From: Scenedesmus sp. ARA3
Taxonomy: Eukaryota > Chlorophyta > Chlorophyceae > Sphaeropleales > Scenedesmaceae
DNA length: 64,000 bases
Assembly: GCA_004335835.1 (NCBI GenBank)
Contig: RWJK01001970.1
Span: 354 to 64,353, forward strand
Direction of reading: 5' to 3'
The notes beneath the pieces were generated by a model. It did no database searches. It was not told where the DNA came from and saw only the letters and a list, made by a program, of their open reading frames with translations. The position numbers and the translations under genes are program-made. Below, in pieces: positions 47,863 through 60,218 of this stretch. Every line of letters starts with the position of its first letter. The stretch's first letter is position 1.

Positions 47863-47897
<35 letters not shown>

Positions 47898-47920
47898 TGC
47901 TGCTGCTGCTGCTGCTCTCA

Positions 47921-47958
<38 letters not shown>

Positions 47959-47975
47959 CACCTTGAGCTCAGCAC
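47822..47975. repeat. CTG minisatellite carrying repeated donor sites
   Basis: The exon-end/donor phrase ctctcaccttgagctcagca (minus strand: ...GAGCTCAAG|GTGAGAG) occurs at ~47955-47975 (used) and ~47824-47843. Between them are CTG runs interrupted by two further tgctctcacctgctg donors. Confidence 0.8.
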
Positions 47976-48159
47976 AGCCGCTGGCATCATCAAACACAAA
48001 GGCCGCACATGATGGCAGTCCCCTGCACTCTGCCTCAACCGCTGCCAGGTCTCTGCAGCACACCCTGCAGCCAGAGCTGCCTGAAGATGCAGGGCTCTGC
48101 TGCTGGCCGCAGTCAATGTCGTTGCCTATTATGGTGGCTCCTGGGTAGGCTATTAGCAC
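47962..48159 (-). CDS. PAN/apple-like module exon
   Basis: Encodes GATIIGNDIDCGQQQSPAS, then CRVCCRDLAAVEAECRGLPS and CAAFVFDDASGCAELK before a GTGAG donor. The Cys spacing and the CxAFVFD...GCxELK signature fit a PAN-like extracellular carbohydrate- or protein-binding module. The gene's other exons are uncertain. Confidence 0.55.
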
Positions 48160-48249
48160 TGCAGCATACAGCAGCAGCAGCAGCAGCAGCGCTCAGTGGC
48201 AGTGCCACATGTGGCACAGCTGGGTCCTAAAGCTACATGACAGCCACAT

Positions 48250-49441
48250 CTGCTATGCGTGCAACGCACTCAAGGTTAATGTGACGGCATTGTGTGAACG
48301 AGTCAAGCTGGCAATTGGCTGGCACCCGCTCAGGCGGTGCACTATGTAGTATACTCGTGCTGGAAGCAAAGCTTGCAAGGACTGTCCGTGGCCATGAAGC
48401 CAACCAGTCAGGATATGCACCCAGTAGTCAGGATATGCACTTAGCTGTTCATTGCGATTTTGTTTGATTGCCATGTCATGTCGGCTGAACCCAGTTGATG
48501 ACAGTCCACAATCTATGCCAGCCTGTAGGTCAGATGCACTGCATTTCGGCAAGCAGTGTTGCAGCACAGTGTGCACGAACCTGCAGCAGCCCTGGTCAGG
48601 TAGCAGCACAGCATCGACACCATAAGGCAGCAGCTTGACATACCAGCCATAGCTCCTTAACCATCACCACCGCTCTTTCACGTGTATTTCTCACATAGGC
48701 TATGCTCGTCCAATGCTGCTGAGAAGGATACACTTAGTTTAGCCTGCAGGGCAGATCTTTGTCAAGAAAATCATGTGAAAGTTGTTCGTATGAGTGTACA
48801 CCGTGTATCATAGCAGTGCGGGTCAGTCCTGCTTTCAAAGTTAGGCTGCGTCAGCTTTTCGCCGGAAGCTGTTGTAACCAAGCGACGTATACGAATTTGT
48901 GCAGAGTAATGTTCATATGTGCAGAACTATAAGCTATACATCACTATAAAAGCCTCTCAGAGCACGGGGGCGACACAACCAGAGCATGTACGTGTACTGC
49001 TCGAGCAGTACAGCTGCATCTGCTCTTGATCATGACGAGCGTGCTTACTGCCTCCTCAATCGCAACCGAATCAAAACCAATGAGCAGAGCTGTTCATCAC
49101 CTTAAACATGTTGTTTTGACCGGTAGCAAGCACTAACACCAACAGTTTCAAGGGTGAGGGGACACACATGCACCAGCCTCAGGCTGGCAGGCCAGCTGCA
49201 GTACTACTCGGAAATTTGTAGTAGGGCAGCATTCAACCAACCCCATACAATTTTTCGACGGAGTATTACACCATAGCTGCCATCATTGAAGGCCCATCAT
49301 AAACGAAGCCCACCTGCTGGCGAGCCTCAGGCTGACAGAATAGTTGTCACAAATTTTGTCCTAGAAACACTATTCATGAACAAATAGCAGCTGCAGCCAG
49401 CATCAACAGCATAATCTCGCCAGGCACGCAAGCCATTGCTG
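48250..49441. other. 1.2 kb without a recognised gene
   Basis: No domain, splice-bounded exon or RNA gene is recognisable. It is less repetitive than its neighbours. It contains a local direct repeat (cagtcaggatatgcac) near 48408-48440. Confidence 0.5.
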
Positions 49442-51741
49442 CTACTGCTGCCGCACTTGCAGGATGCCTGCCACCCCTATGCCAACAGCAGTAGATATGA
49501 CAGCTGCAGCAACAAAAAGCGCCGCACCCGTTCCTGCAAGGCCCGTGCTGCCCTGCTCTGCTGCTGCTGCCTGCTTGCCTTTGACGAGCTGATCAACGAA
49601 GGCATAACTGCCTTGCAGGAAAGCCTGCTTGCCGCCGCTGCTGATGAAGCTGCCGTGTGCCATGCTGACTTGGACAAATTCCCAGGTGGCCAGCATCTGG
49701 TCGAAGCTGGCCTTGACAGCAGCTGCAGCAGGAGAAGCAAGCAGCAGAGAAAGTACAGGGCTTCAGCAGACAGCGCAACTGGCCATCAGTGCAGCTGGTT
49801 TGGCTTCTAGTGTCAGGCGCCACATGCAGTGGTGCTTGCCACTAGCTCGGCACTGGCACACCTGCTGCGCCACTTTTCCATGTTGCTTCATGAAGCAGCT
49901 AGCAAACTGCACCTGCTATGCACATAACACAGCACGAGGCTGGCACGCAAGACTGCTGTGCAGCCGCTGCCAGCACCACACCCACCTGCATGTTTGACCA
50001 GCCACCTGAAGGGCGTGGTGACGCAGCAGCGCCGCAGCACAGCCCATCCCAGGTAGCTGCGCAACGGCAGGCCTGGACACATGCTATGCCACTCATCCAC
50101 CCACCCCAGCGCACCTTTTCACTACAACGCACTCTGAAACTGACGTCGTACAGCGCAGCACACATACATCACGCAGCCAAGCACAATTAACGCCCTTCCG
50201 CTTTCTGCTCTTTTAACACGCATCACCGCACCCACCTGCATCTTTGACCAGCCACCTGAAGGGCTTCGTAACACAGCACGGCCGCAGCACAGCCCATCCC
50301 AGGTAGCTGCGCAGCGCAAGGCCGGGCTGCAGCTCTTGCAAGCACGCTTCGTCAAAGTTGAAGGCTGTGTCTGTGAGGATGAGTGTGGAGCTGGGCTTGT
50401 GGTGCAGCGCGAGCTCGTCTATGAACGGCATGCCTTGCACCTGCAGGCACATGGTTGCAATATGAGAGGATACTTACATGTGAGTCCTGGCACCATGGGG
50501 CCACAACAGGTTTAACACATGGTCTGAGACCAGAAAAGGAGAGTTGCAATGGATGCAGCATGTGCGTAAGGAACATGCAGGTGAGAGCGGGGCATGCATG
50601 CGACTGTACTGCAGAGCCGGCTCCTCCTGTGAGGGAGTACAGCTCAGTGTTTTGAGCGCTTGTCGAGCCAATGCGACGCATCAGGCTGTGCACTTGGGCC
50701 TGCCAGGCACTGGATGTTGGATGCAGGAATCAGTCGACTATGTTAAAGTATGTTATAGGCACAGCTGTCAAATAGAAGGGATGTAAGAAATGCAAATTCA
50801 CACTGCGTCACCATCAGCCGCACTTCAACTCACTGGTATCACGTCCAGCACTGCTGCTGGCCAGGCGCCTGGCATGTCTTGCACCCCTGCCAGCGGCGTT
50901 ATGCGCACATCAATGGGCAGCCGCTGCTGCTGCCTCTTCTGCTGCTGCTGCTGCGCCAGGCCCAGCGGTGCCACCAGCAGGGCTGCTGGGAAGGCCTCCT
51001 TCATTGCTGCTGCCCACCAGGTGTGGTGCTGCAGGCGCAGCAAGAGTAACGGCAGGCAGGGCAAGGCATGCACGCATGTACGTTCTAGCCTGGTGCGTAC
51101 TTGGCATCTGTGATGTGACAGTAGAGCTTGGGAGCGCCACGCCTTCACACAGTTGTGCAGCTGCTGCTCTGGCGTGCTGCACAGGAAGAGTGCTGACACG
51201 GCAATCATGAAGCTGGCGTTTACGAGCATGTGCTGTCTGTCAAAGCAGAGGTCCTGAACAAATACAACTGAATGGCCTAAAAAAGCAGTATTGTTGATGA
51301 CGACACGTTTTGCATGCGAGGCTGCAGCTTTGATAATGTGCTGTCTGCAGCTGATGGCTGCATGCGCTGACCAATGCTGCCATCACCTCCCACGCTTGCT
51401 GCCAGCAATTGACCTCCTGCTGCTGTCACACATTGAGCGTACCTTGTTTGGTGCCACTATGAAGCAAACCTGCACGCCAGGTAACACGCAAGGGCACAGC
51501 ATACATGGTCGTGTTGGATCGTACCACGAGTGTTCATCAAATTCAAGTCCGGCTAGTCCCCTGCCGACGTTCCAGGGACGCTGCGCTTGCAGAACAGCAA
51601 GACTGCAGCACCAGCAAGTAAGTGGCGCTCCTCATGGCATCCGCCACATGGTGCACTTTGCTTCACATCCACGAGTGCTCTCAGAGGAAAGTTACTGACA
51701 GGCATTAATACGCGCTTATATTTGCACAGCAGGAGCAGCAG

Positions 51742-51791
<50 letters not shown>

Positions 51792-52038
51792 CTGCTGCTG
51801 AGCAGCAGCACCAGCGCACCTGTCCAGTTTCCTGCAGCCACTGCACCACTGCCTCCGTGGGCTCAAGCGGGCTGATCAGCACCAAGCCTATCCTATCTTT
51901 GTCTAATGGATAGCCAGCGATGACCATGCGTGTCGGAAAGCGGCCCAGCACGAATCCTTTTATGATAGTGGCCTCCCAAGTCCACAGCAGCTTGCCTCGC
52001 GGCACTGGCTCGGCGGCAAGTTCTAATTTGGGAGGCAT
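49442..52038 (-). CDS. DUF4336-type protein with C-terminal membrane segment
   Basis: Five exons close in frame to 308 aa: 52038-51820, 51469-51443 (27 nt), 51028-50834, 50440-50236, 49722-49442. The start MPPKLELAAEPVPRG is followed by GFVLGRFPTRMVI, LVLISPLEPTEAVVQWLQE, VCFIVAPNK, HHTWWAAAMKEAFPAA, LHHKPSSTLILTDTAFNF, CVTKPFRWLVKDA and WEFVQVSMAHG. The order matches the DUF4336/metallo-beta-lactamase-like fold, in which HH and the late HG correspond to conserved positions. The enzymatic activity of the family is not established. The last ~30 residues are hydrophobic (ALFVAAAVISTAVGIGVAGI), an apparent membrane anchor. The 27-nt microexon supplies the FIVAPN strand. Confidence 0.75.
49975..50330 (-). 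repeat. two copies of DUF4336 exon 4 end
   Basis: The segment for LRSYLGWAVLRPCCVTKPFR plus WLVKDA and a GTGGGTG donor is used at 50236. It is echoed downstream at ~50080-49981 (LRSYLGWAVLRRCCVTTPFR). Confidence 0.9.
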
Positions 52039-52480
52039 AGCAGCACAGTGCACGCACGTCGCTTGCAGGAAAGCACGGAACAGACAGCGGGGACAGTGAG
52101 AATGCAAGTGTCGTGAAAACTTTCAACAGCTGCTGCTTACTATGTTCGACCGAGAAAAGAGTGTTTTGAAACATGGCTCCGCTGATAAAGTGCCTTAAAA
52201 AGTTCGGGATGCAACCGTCACTTGAACAACCCTAGCCAACTGCCAACCATTCAACTTCCACTTCAAGCCCCAAAACCTCCAGCTACATTTGCGGTTGCAG
52301 ATGTCTCCAGCTACATCTGCAACCGCAACTTAAACTTAAACTCCGACACGCAAGTGCCGCAGAAAACATAGAAGCTTGCAGTTGGGTTCACTGCAATGCA
52401 TATGAACTGGCCTCAGCCATTGTCCACACCTGCTGCTGCCGCTGCTGCTGCTGCCGCTGGATCTGCAGAGACTCCACTGC

Positions 52481-52702
52481 TCAAGCCTCAGCACAACCAT
52501 CTGCTGCATCACCAGCCCTGTCTGCTGCCACAGCTGCTGCTGCCTCTGCTGCTGCCAGTTCCACTGCAGCTGCTGGTTCCACTGCGGCTGCTGGCTCAGC
52601 ATCTGCGCTGAGGCCGCTGCCGTGGCCGCCAGTTGCCCTCAGCCACTCATGGTAGCGGATGAGGTCCTTGTCATCAGGCTCCACGCCCTGCCACTGGCCC
52701 CT

Positions 52703-52735
<33 letters not shown>

Positions 52736-55584
52736 GCCAGCAAGAAGACCCACACGAATCAGACCAAATGCATTTCACATCAAGCACAAGTGCTTGCAAG
52801 GGCATGTTTGTCACATGTCCCCTGACCCTGCAGTGCACCCATACAGCTGCAAGAGCCACAAACGAGTTGCGCATGCAGCACAGGCCAGCAGATAGTGTGC
52901 ACACCCCACAGCGTCACGATGACTGAGCAGCCTGCGCTACTGACAGCCGTAGTGGCACCCGCAGAGTGCGACCGTTGTGGCAGACATTGCAGCAACGGCC
53001 AGCTGACAGTCTGCAAACCGCAGAGAATACAGATACACGCATCCATTCCTGCCCGGCCCACCTGCAGAAGATGTAGTAAGCGTCTGCCGCGTACTTGCCT
53101 ATGCCGTACAGCTCCGTGGGGCAGGACCACTGCACAGCAACACAAGAACACAAAAGCAGAAGGCAAAGTTAAAATGTTGCATTGCAAAGCCACAGGAATC
53201 TGCTTGCCAATGCCGTACAGCTCAGTAGAGAGGACTAATGCGTTGAAGATTACAACTCGCAGAAAACCGACTACACAGATTAGTAAGCAGGAGCTAGGCG
53301 CTGCGAGTGCGATTGCTTGCAAGGCTGCGAGTGCTGGCGCGTGTGCAGCGAGCAGCATGGAGTCAAGAGGCGAGCTCCTGCTGTGCACACATGATGGCAC
53401 AACCAACAGCACAGGCCACACGCACCTGCTTGTGTACAAAGTCCTGTGACAGCCGCTGCACCGCTGTCGCCCGCTTGTTGTGCAGCCCCAGGGGCGTGAT
53501 GATGGCACGAATGGCGGCTGCATCAGCGGCAGCAGCAGCCTCGGGGGTTGGACACAGCTCCAGCAGCCGCCACAGCACAGCCCGCACCTGCAACAGGTTC
53601 CACAAGAGCAGCAACAGTCAATTACTTGTGTGATAGTCGCCATTAACACGCTTGCCAGCTTGCCGCTGCCATGTGCTCAGCACCTGGCCGGCAGTTGGAC
53701 TGCAGCAGTTTGCGCAGCAGTGCCTCCTCACACGCGTAGCGTGGCTCCCGCTGCAGGGCTGCTGTCAGGCAAAAACACAACACCGCACAGCGCACAACAC
53801 GCCTGCGCAAGCAGAACGAAAGAAGAAGTCTCCAGCACCCACCTGCTTGCTGGTGGTCTTGTTGAGCAGCATGCAGCCCAGCAGCAGCCTTTCCATTTCC
53901 ACAGCACTATCACCCAAAAAACCGCACAAGCATGCAGGGTTCCTCTGCAACCCACCTGCTTGCTGGTTGTTTTGTTGAGCAGCATGCAGCCCAACAGCAG
54001 CCGCCAGGGCTGCCGCCACAGCTCCTCCTCCAGCAGGCTATACGGGCTCACCTATGCACACTTGCGCAAATATGAGCAAGCACGCACATGCACACACAGC
54101 GTAGCACAACCTGCCGCGTCTGCGGCCGCAGTGCATTCACACACAAGTCAACAACACATACAAGCCTGCTGCACACGTCCACACCCACCTGCTTGCTTGT
54201 GGTCTTGTTGAGCAGCATACAGCCTAGCAGCAGCCGCCAAGGCTGCTGCCACAGCTCCTCTTCCAGCAAGCCATAGGGGCTCACAGGGGGGGACCAGCCA
54301 GGCAGCGGCAGCCGGGGATCAACCCCCGGGAGCGCCAGGTGCGTGTAGGGTTTTGGTGCCCTGTAGGGTTTACGGGGCGTGGCGGTTTTGGCGCTGCGTG
54401 GGGTTTTGCTGCTCGGGCTGAGTGAAGGTGGTGGGGAGGCTGGCAGTAGGAGTGAGGCGCTGCCATGGGAGATGGAGGAGGAGGGGGTGGAAGGTGCAGC
54501 AGCAGCCTCATCTTGCTGCTGCTGCTGCTGCTGCTGCTGCTGGGTGGCTGCATGAGGTTGCTGCCGCTGCCTCTTCGCAGCAGGTTGCTGAGCCTGCTGT
54601 TTCCGCTTTGGAGTCTGCTGCTGCTGCTGCTGCTGACTGGGCTGTGTGTTAGCTGCATCCTGCTGTATGCCCTGCAGGCTATCAGCAGTGCCAGCAGCAG
54701 CAGCTGCAGCTGCAGCTGCCTGTGACCTTCTGCCTGCAGCTGCTGCTGCTGCTGTGCTAGGCAGCCTGACCCTGCCCTGCTGCAGCTGCTGCTTGATGCG
54801 CTGCTGCAGCAGCTGGCTGAAGGCAGCAGCAGCAGTAGGACTGCTGCCCTCAGCAGCAGCAGCAGCAGCAGCAGGACTGCTGCCCTCAGCCACAGCAGCT
54901 GTGTCAGCTGCAGGTGGGCTGTCGCTGCCATCTACTTGCATGCCTGGCGCCACTGCAGCATCGCTGCACTGTGCTGGCACAGTTACTGCGGGCGCTTCAG
55001 CTTCAGTCAAGGCATCATCTGCCACAACTGCTGCGGCATCTGCTGCTGCGACCTCTGCTGCTGCTGCTTCCGCTGCACTGCTGCCAGCCACAGCAGCTGG
55101 GGCATCAGCACCTTGACTAGTTGCTGCTGGTAGGCCTGCAGCTGCGTCTGCTGTCCCTGCTGCTGCCGTGTCTGCACTGCCTGTTGCTGCGTCTGCTGTC
55201 ATTGGTGCTGCTGCTGCAGCACTGTCTGCTGCCACTGCTGCTGCTGCTGCATCAGCAGGAGGTGGCGCCCGCAAAGCTGTGCGCAGCCTCTTTGCCAGGC
55301 TGCTGACCCTGCTGGGAAACCTGTGTGATTTCTGCTGCACTGGCTGTGTTGACTGCAGTTGATGCTGCTGTGGTGAATGCACGCATGCAGGGCCACAACT
55401 GCTGGTGTGCTGTGTGTCGCGTGCTGTCAACTGTGCAGCACCAGCATCAGCAACTGCCATGCTTTGAGGCGCCACGCTGCATTCCTGCAAGGACTGGAGC
55501 TGACTGTTTACTGAAGAATCTGCATCTGCAAGCCTGGTAGCTGGATGCTTCAAGCGTGTGGCCTTACATTGCCTGGCTTGGCGC

Positions 55585-55630
<46 letters not shown>

Positions 55631-55784
55631 ATCCTGCTGCTGTGGCCTGCTCAGCTGTTGCGGGATGAGGTTCAGCATGTGAACGCGGCTGCCGAGGCTG
55701 GAAGGCTGGGTTCCTGCACCTGCTGCATCCGCCCTTGCTGTATCGGCACTTGCTGCACCCGAGAGGCCGATGCAACTCCGGCAT
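52481..55784 (-). CDS. MBD4L: MBD4-like HhH-GPD DNA glycosylase
   Basis: Four exons close in frame to 681 aa: 55784-54189, 53587-53426, 53129-53062, 52700-52481. The C-terminal catalytic domain matches plant MBD4-like and human MBD4: PWRLLLGCMLLNKTTSKQ, AVLWRLLELCPTPEA, IITPLGLHNKRA, the helix-hairpin-helix ELYGIGKYAADAYYIFC with the catalytic Asp, and EPDDKDLIRYHEWLRATGG. Family members remove T or U from G:T and G:U mispairs arising from deaminated (methyl)cytosine. The long N-terminus is Ala/Gln/Ser-rich and shows no MBD. It starts MPELHRPLGCSKCRYSKGG with a CxxC...CxxC cluster. An in-frame ATG further upstream exists (55943), but 55784 gives the Cys cluster at the very start. Confidence 0.93.
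53195..53240 (-). repeat. partial echo of MBD4-like exon 3 start
   Basis: Reads STELYGIGK, matching the used exon at 53129, and lies upstream of it in the intron. Confidence 0.75.
53838..54295 (-). repeat. three copies of MBD4-like exon 1 end
   Basis: The segment for LLEEELWQQPWRLLLGCMLL plus NKTTSKQ and a GTGGGTG donor is used at 54189. It is echoed downstream at ~54053-53955 (full length, one residue changed) and ~53890-53841 (shortened). Confidence 0.92.
55586..55628. repeat. (CTG)n tract coding for poly-Gln
   Basis: About 14 CTG units that encode a Gln run on the minus strand within exon 1 of the MBD4-like gene. A related coding tract lies at 54508-54542. Confidence 0.95.
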
Positions 55785-55943
55785 GGCTCCTGCATGCGCG
55801 CCACGCCAGCAATAGGCCAATGCAGTCAAAACAAACAAACCCTTCTGTAGAAAATCTGAATCAACGGGTGGTGCACAGCGACAGGAACGGAGCAGCTGGC
55901 AGTGAGTGGTGACTATGGACCACAGGGCACATGTGACCTCCAC

Positions 55944-56942
55944 ACAATGAGAATTTGGAAGTTCGCTGACGCAGTCAGTAAACAGATGAAGCTAACAGCA
56001 AGGCAAATGTGTGTAGCACCGTTCCCGTCCTGCAGCTCCACAGCTGTAGTTTTGAGCAAATTGAATGACCGACGTTATGACGTCATCACCATCACCAGGA
56101 GACATATCAGGGTGACGTGCACATTGCACAGCCGCCTCCAGGCAGTTGTGCTGGCATGACTTGCTACAAGGCTGACAGCAGCAGGCTTAGCGCGCATTTA
56201 GTCAGCCGTGGTGGGATGAACAGCGAGTTGCTGTTGCCCACCATTGTGCGCCTTTGAAACTGCCACTGTCATTGCTTCACGGTGCGAACTTGAGAGGGCA
56301 CTAGTGTGTTCTGCATCATTGTACCAGTCGCACACGTGTCCTTGGGCAGAATTGGTCAAATCAGGTTCCACAACGCCTGTCAAATCCTGCAGCTAAAAGG
56401 CAACATAAATGTATGACCGTCCAGCTGTATGGCTTGCAAGCACCATGGCTCAAGCAGTTGCTCTTCAGTATCATACTGAATGATTCACCAAGGGATGCAG
56501 TGTGTTGGTTTAAATATGGGAATGATGGATCAAAGATCGCATGAGCTAGCATTCGTGTACAGAGCACGTCGCACTGCATGCTTACACAAGTTGTTGGGCA
56601 GCAGTGGCAGTTGGTGGCAACCGCAAGTGCCGTAGTGCATGACATCCACAGTGACAGTCACATGCCACAATAACAGCACCAGGCTCCAGGCCGTGCTGAC
56701 AGGGTACCCACAGGCCAGCAAGGTGGTTTCGGCTACTTATTGTTTTGCATTGTCAAGTCAGCAGCCCATTTGTTATTGATGCTTTCCTGGCTGGCAGTAG
56801 CAGCAGCAGCAGCAACAGCAGCAAACGCAGCAGCAACGGTTTGGCAAAGATGGATGCAAGCTGGTTTGTTCGCCACAAGCTGCAGTAGCAGCAGGTACTG
56901 AGCAAAGCAGCAGCAGCCAGGCGTCGACTCGGGAGGGCGACC
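55944..56942. other. 1 kb intergenic, divergent promoters
   Basis: Separates the MBD4-like gene (-) from the subtilase (+). No exon-like stretch is supported. A CAG/CAA run near 56795-56830 precedes the subtilase start. Confidence 0.5.
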
Positions 56943-58597
56943 ATGGCGAATCCTACGTGGATGTGGCTGGTTCTGGCCCTCGTGATTGCACAGGTAGCGT
57001 GACGTCATGCAACGTATGTGTTTAATCTCAATGAGCGTCGCACGGGCGCATCAACGTATCGACTCGTCACTCTATTGCCAGCTATTGCTGCTGCTGCTGT
57101 TCCCTCTTCTTCCCGCCTGCTTCCCTGTCTCCTGCAGGCTAGCTGTTTCCTGTCTGACGTGCGACCCGCTGTCATCGGAGCAGACGGCCTTGATTTTACG
57201 CAGGTGATTGCAGTGCAGCGTGGCTGTAGCAGGCTTGCAGAGCAGCTGCCTGGCTAGGGCACTAGTGTGTGGCGAGGGATTGGTTGGTCACAACTGTTTT
57301 GGCTGCAACGGCAGCAGAGCCTGTGAACACAAGCTTTTTGATCGTCAGTGTAGACAACAAGAACATATTGTCAGTTCTCATACATGTGACCAGCAGGGTG
57401 CAGCACACTCAGTAACCACGCAGTGTTGCCAGGCCAGCGTCACCTGCCAGCAGTGATGCTGCGCAATGCAGCAGTGCTGTGAAGCAGAAGGCCAGCTGGC
57501 ACCAGGTCTGCAGGAGCAAGCGTGCAAGTCCAACATTATTGTAGTAGTACTAATAGCAGGGCACTTGGATTACATAATTGTCACGTGATTCAGTCTGTTA
57601 CTGCCCTTCTGCATGCTTTCCTTGCATGCTCAGCACGTCTAGCATGTTGAGTGCGATCAGCACCCACGCCTTCCTCACACGCCACCAGGATGTAACCCCA
57701 AAACACCACCCCAAACATGACACTCCCTTCCACCTCTGTCACCCCATGACTTGCCAGGTCAACTATGTGCAAGATGAATTGGGCCAGGCCGGCCAAGGCA
57801 TGCGTATCGCCGTCCTGGACGATGGCGTAAACTGGCAGCGCTGATTCCTGTGTATGTACCTGCCCAAACACCACCCCTTCACTCTGCTTCCCCAGGTCAG
57901 TTACGTGCAGAACGAATTGGGCTTGGCCGGCCAAGGCATGCGTATTGCCATCCTGGACGATGGCGTAACCAGCGGCGCTGATGCCTGTGTGTGTCCTGCC
58001 CAAACACCACCCCTTCCACTCTGCTTCCCCAGGTCAACTATGTGCAGAACGAGCTGGGCTTGGCCGGTCAAGGCATGCGTATCGCCATCCTGGACGATGG
58101 CGTGGACTGGCGGCGCAGCGCAAACTGGGGGCGCTGCAGCACACTGGCCAGCCCCAGCAGCAGCAGCAGCAGCAGCAGCTGCAGGGTGGTGGCCTCGTAC
58201 AACCCCTTCTCCGAGACAGGCGAACAGTGAGCTTGCTGTGGATTGATACGCTTGATGCAGCACAGCAGCACGATGGATTTGCCAACGTGGCGCATGGCGT
58301 AGAAAAGTAATGCAGGCTTACTTGCAGCTGGAAGGCGCTGCAGCAGTGCAGAGCACCATGCGGGGCACTGGCTGTTGTGCATTGCTGCGAGGTTGCTGCG
58401 GTGTGGCGTGTCTAGCTGTCCAGGACTGCACAAGTGCATTGAGCACCCGTGACCAGGCTCTCCTTTGCCATGCCAAAACGTGTGCTGCATTGTTACGGTG
58501 CCTGAACAGCATCATGCACAGCATCAGGTTCCCTTGCAACTGCTGCTACTGTTCGACGATGCGCACTGTGCTCCTCTTGCTGCTGGTGTTGTGCACC

Positions 58598-58644
<47 letters not shown>

Positions 58645-60183
58645 CTTTTGCAGGTGGTGCTGGGCAGTCGTGATGCACATGGCACCCACGTGGCTGGTGA
58701 GCGTTGAAAGCTGCTGTCTTTTATCACCGCTTCTGCACAAGCATGTCTGATTTGCACATGCAGCTCGTGATCTTCTTGCTCTGCTGCTGCAAGTTGCTGG
58801 AGAGCGTTGCTGGTGTGCCCAGCAGCTGCTGCCTGTCATGCAGCAGCTGCTGCTGCACTAGTATGTCTGACTTGCACATGCAGCTGACGTTTTTGCTCGG
58901 CTGCTGCTAGTTCAGCATCATGCAGTTGGCTTGTGAGCAGGGAAGAGGACATCCATGTGAGCTGCTCTTTGCGGGTGCTCCGCAGGCATTGCTGCTGGGT
59001 CGTTTCCTTACAAGCTGATGGATGCCAACAACACACCCTTTGACTACCAGCGAGGTGTGGCATACAACGGTGAGGCCCTGCCTTGATGCGCAGCCCAGCT
59101 CAGCTGCTGCTGCGAGGCTGTACGGCCTTGGTGCGCTGGCCAGATCAGCTGCTGCTGCATAGCTGCAGTTCCTGTGCAGAGGCTTGCACGCCAGTTGGGC
59201 AGCAAGCACTGCACAGCGTGTACTGCTGATAGTACTGCAGCATGCAACAGCCAGCTGCTGCATACGGAAGTTGCTAGTGCCTCACGTGCTGACCATGTTG
59301 GTTCTACTGTGTGCTGTTCCTGCGCGTCTGCACTGCAGCGTTCATAGGGGATTACAAGGTCATACCAGGATTCTATGTGAGTAGAACCAGCATAGCATGT
59401 GCCTCTGTTGTGCCTGTGCCGCTGTTGCCTTGCTTGGCAAGCAGCTGCTGCCTCTGCCATCTTGCATGCTGCACAGCAACACCAAGCGCTGCTGTTGGCC
59501 ATGACACTGGCGTGTGTGTGTTCACACACACATTTGCTTTGGCTGCTAGAGCATACATTCAGTGTGACAGCCGCTGCATGCAACGCAGCGTGGCCTGCTA
59601 TTTGCACCTGCCTGCTGCCGATATACACGTTGACGCCCTTGTTTGCTGTCCTTCATTTTTCGCTTGCTGTGCATGCCCTCTAGGCCAACACGGCAACATA
59701 TGCAGCCATACAAGCTGTCTGACGTGTGCTGCATACACAGCAGCAGAGCTTGGTAGCGGCACCTTGCAGATGGCTGCTTGTAGCTGACGTGCGTGCCTGC
59801 TGCATGTTTTCTCCTACTCCTGCCAGGCCAACACGGCAACATATGAAGCCGTCCGCACAGCCATCAGCAACTGCATCACCCGGGCCACCCAGGACGGCAT
59901 GGACGTCCTAAACCTCAGCTACAGCCAGTACAGCCTAAACCCCAGCCCAGAAGATGCAGCCGCACTCGCTGCTGCAACAAAAGCCGGCGTGCTGGCGGCT
60001 GCTGCTGCAGGCAATGCTGGCCCTCAGGCTGGGCTTTTTGGCACTGCTTATCCCAGCTGGGATGCTGGCGTGCTGTCTGTGGCAATGCTTGGCAATACGG
60101 TGACAATGGGGGCGCTATTGAGCCTGAGCAGCAGCATAGCAAGCGGCCCAAATGGCATGAAGACCAGCCAGCTTGGTGAGTTG

Positions 60184-60218
<35 letters not shown>

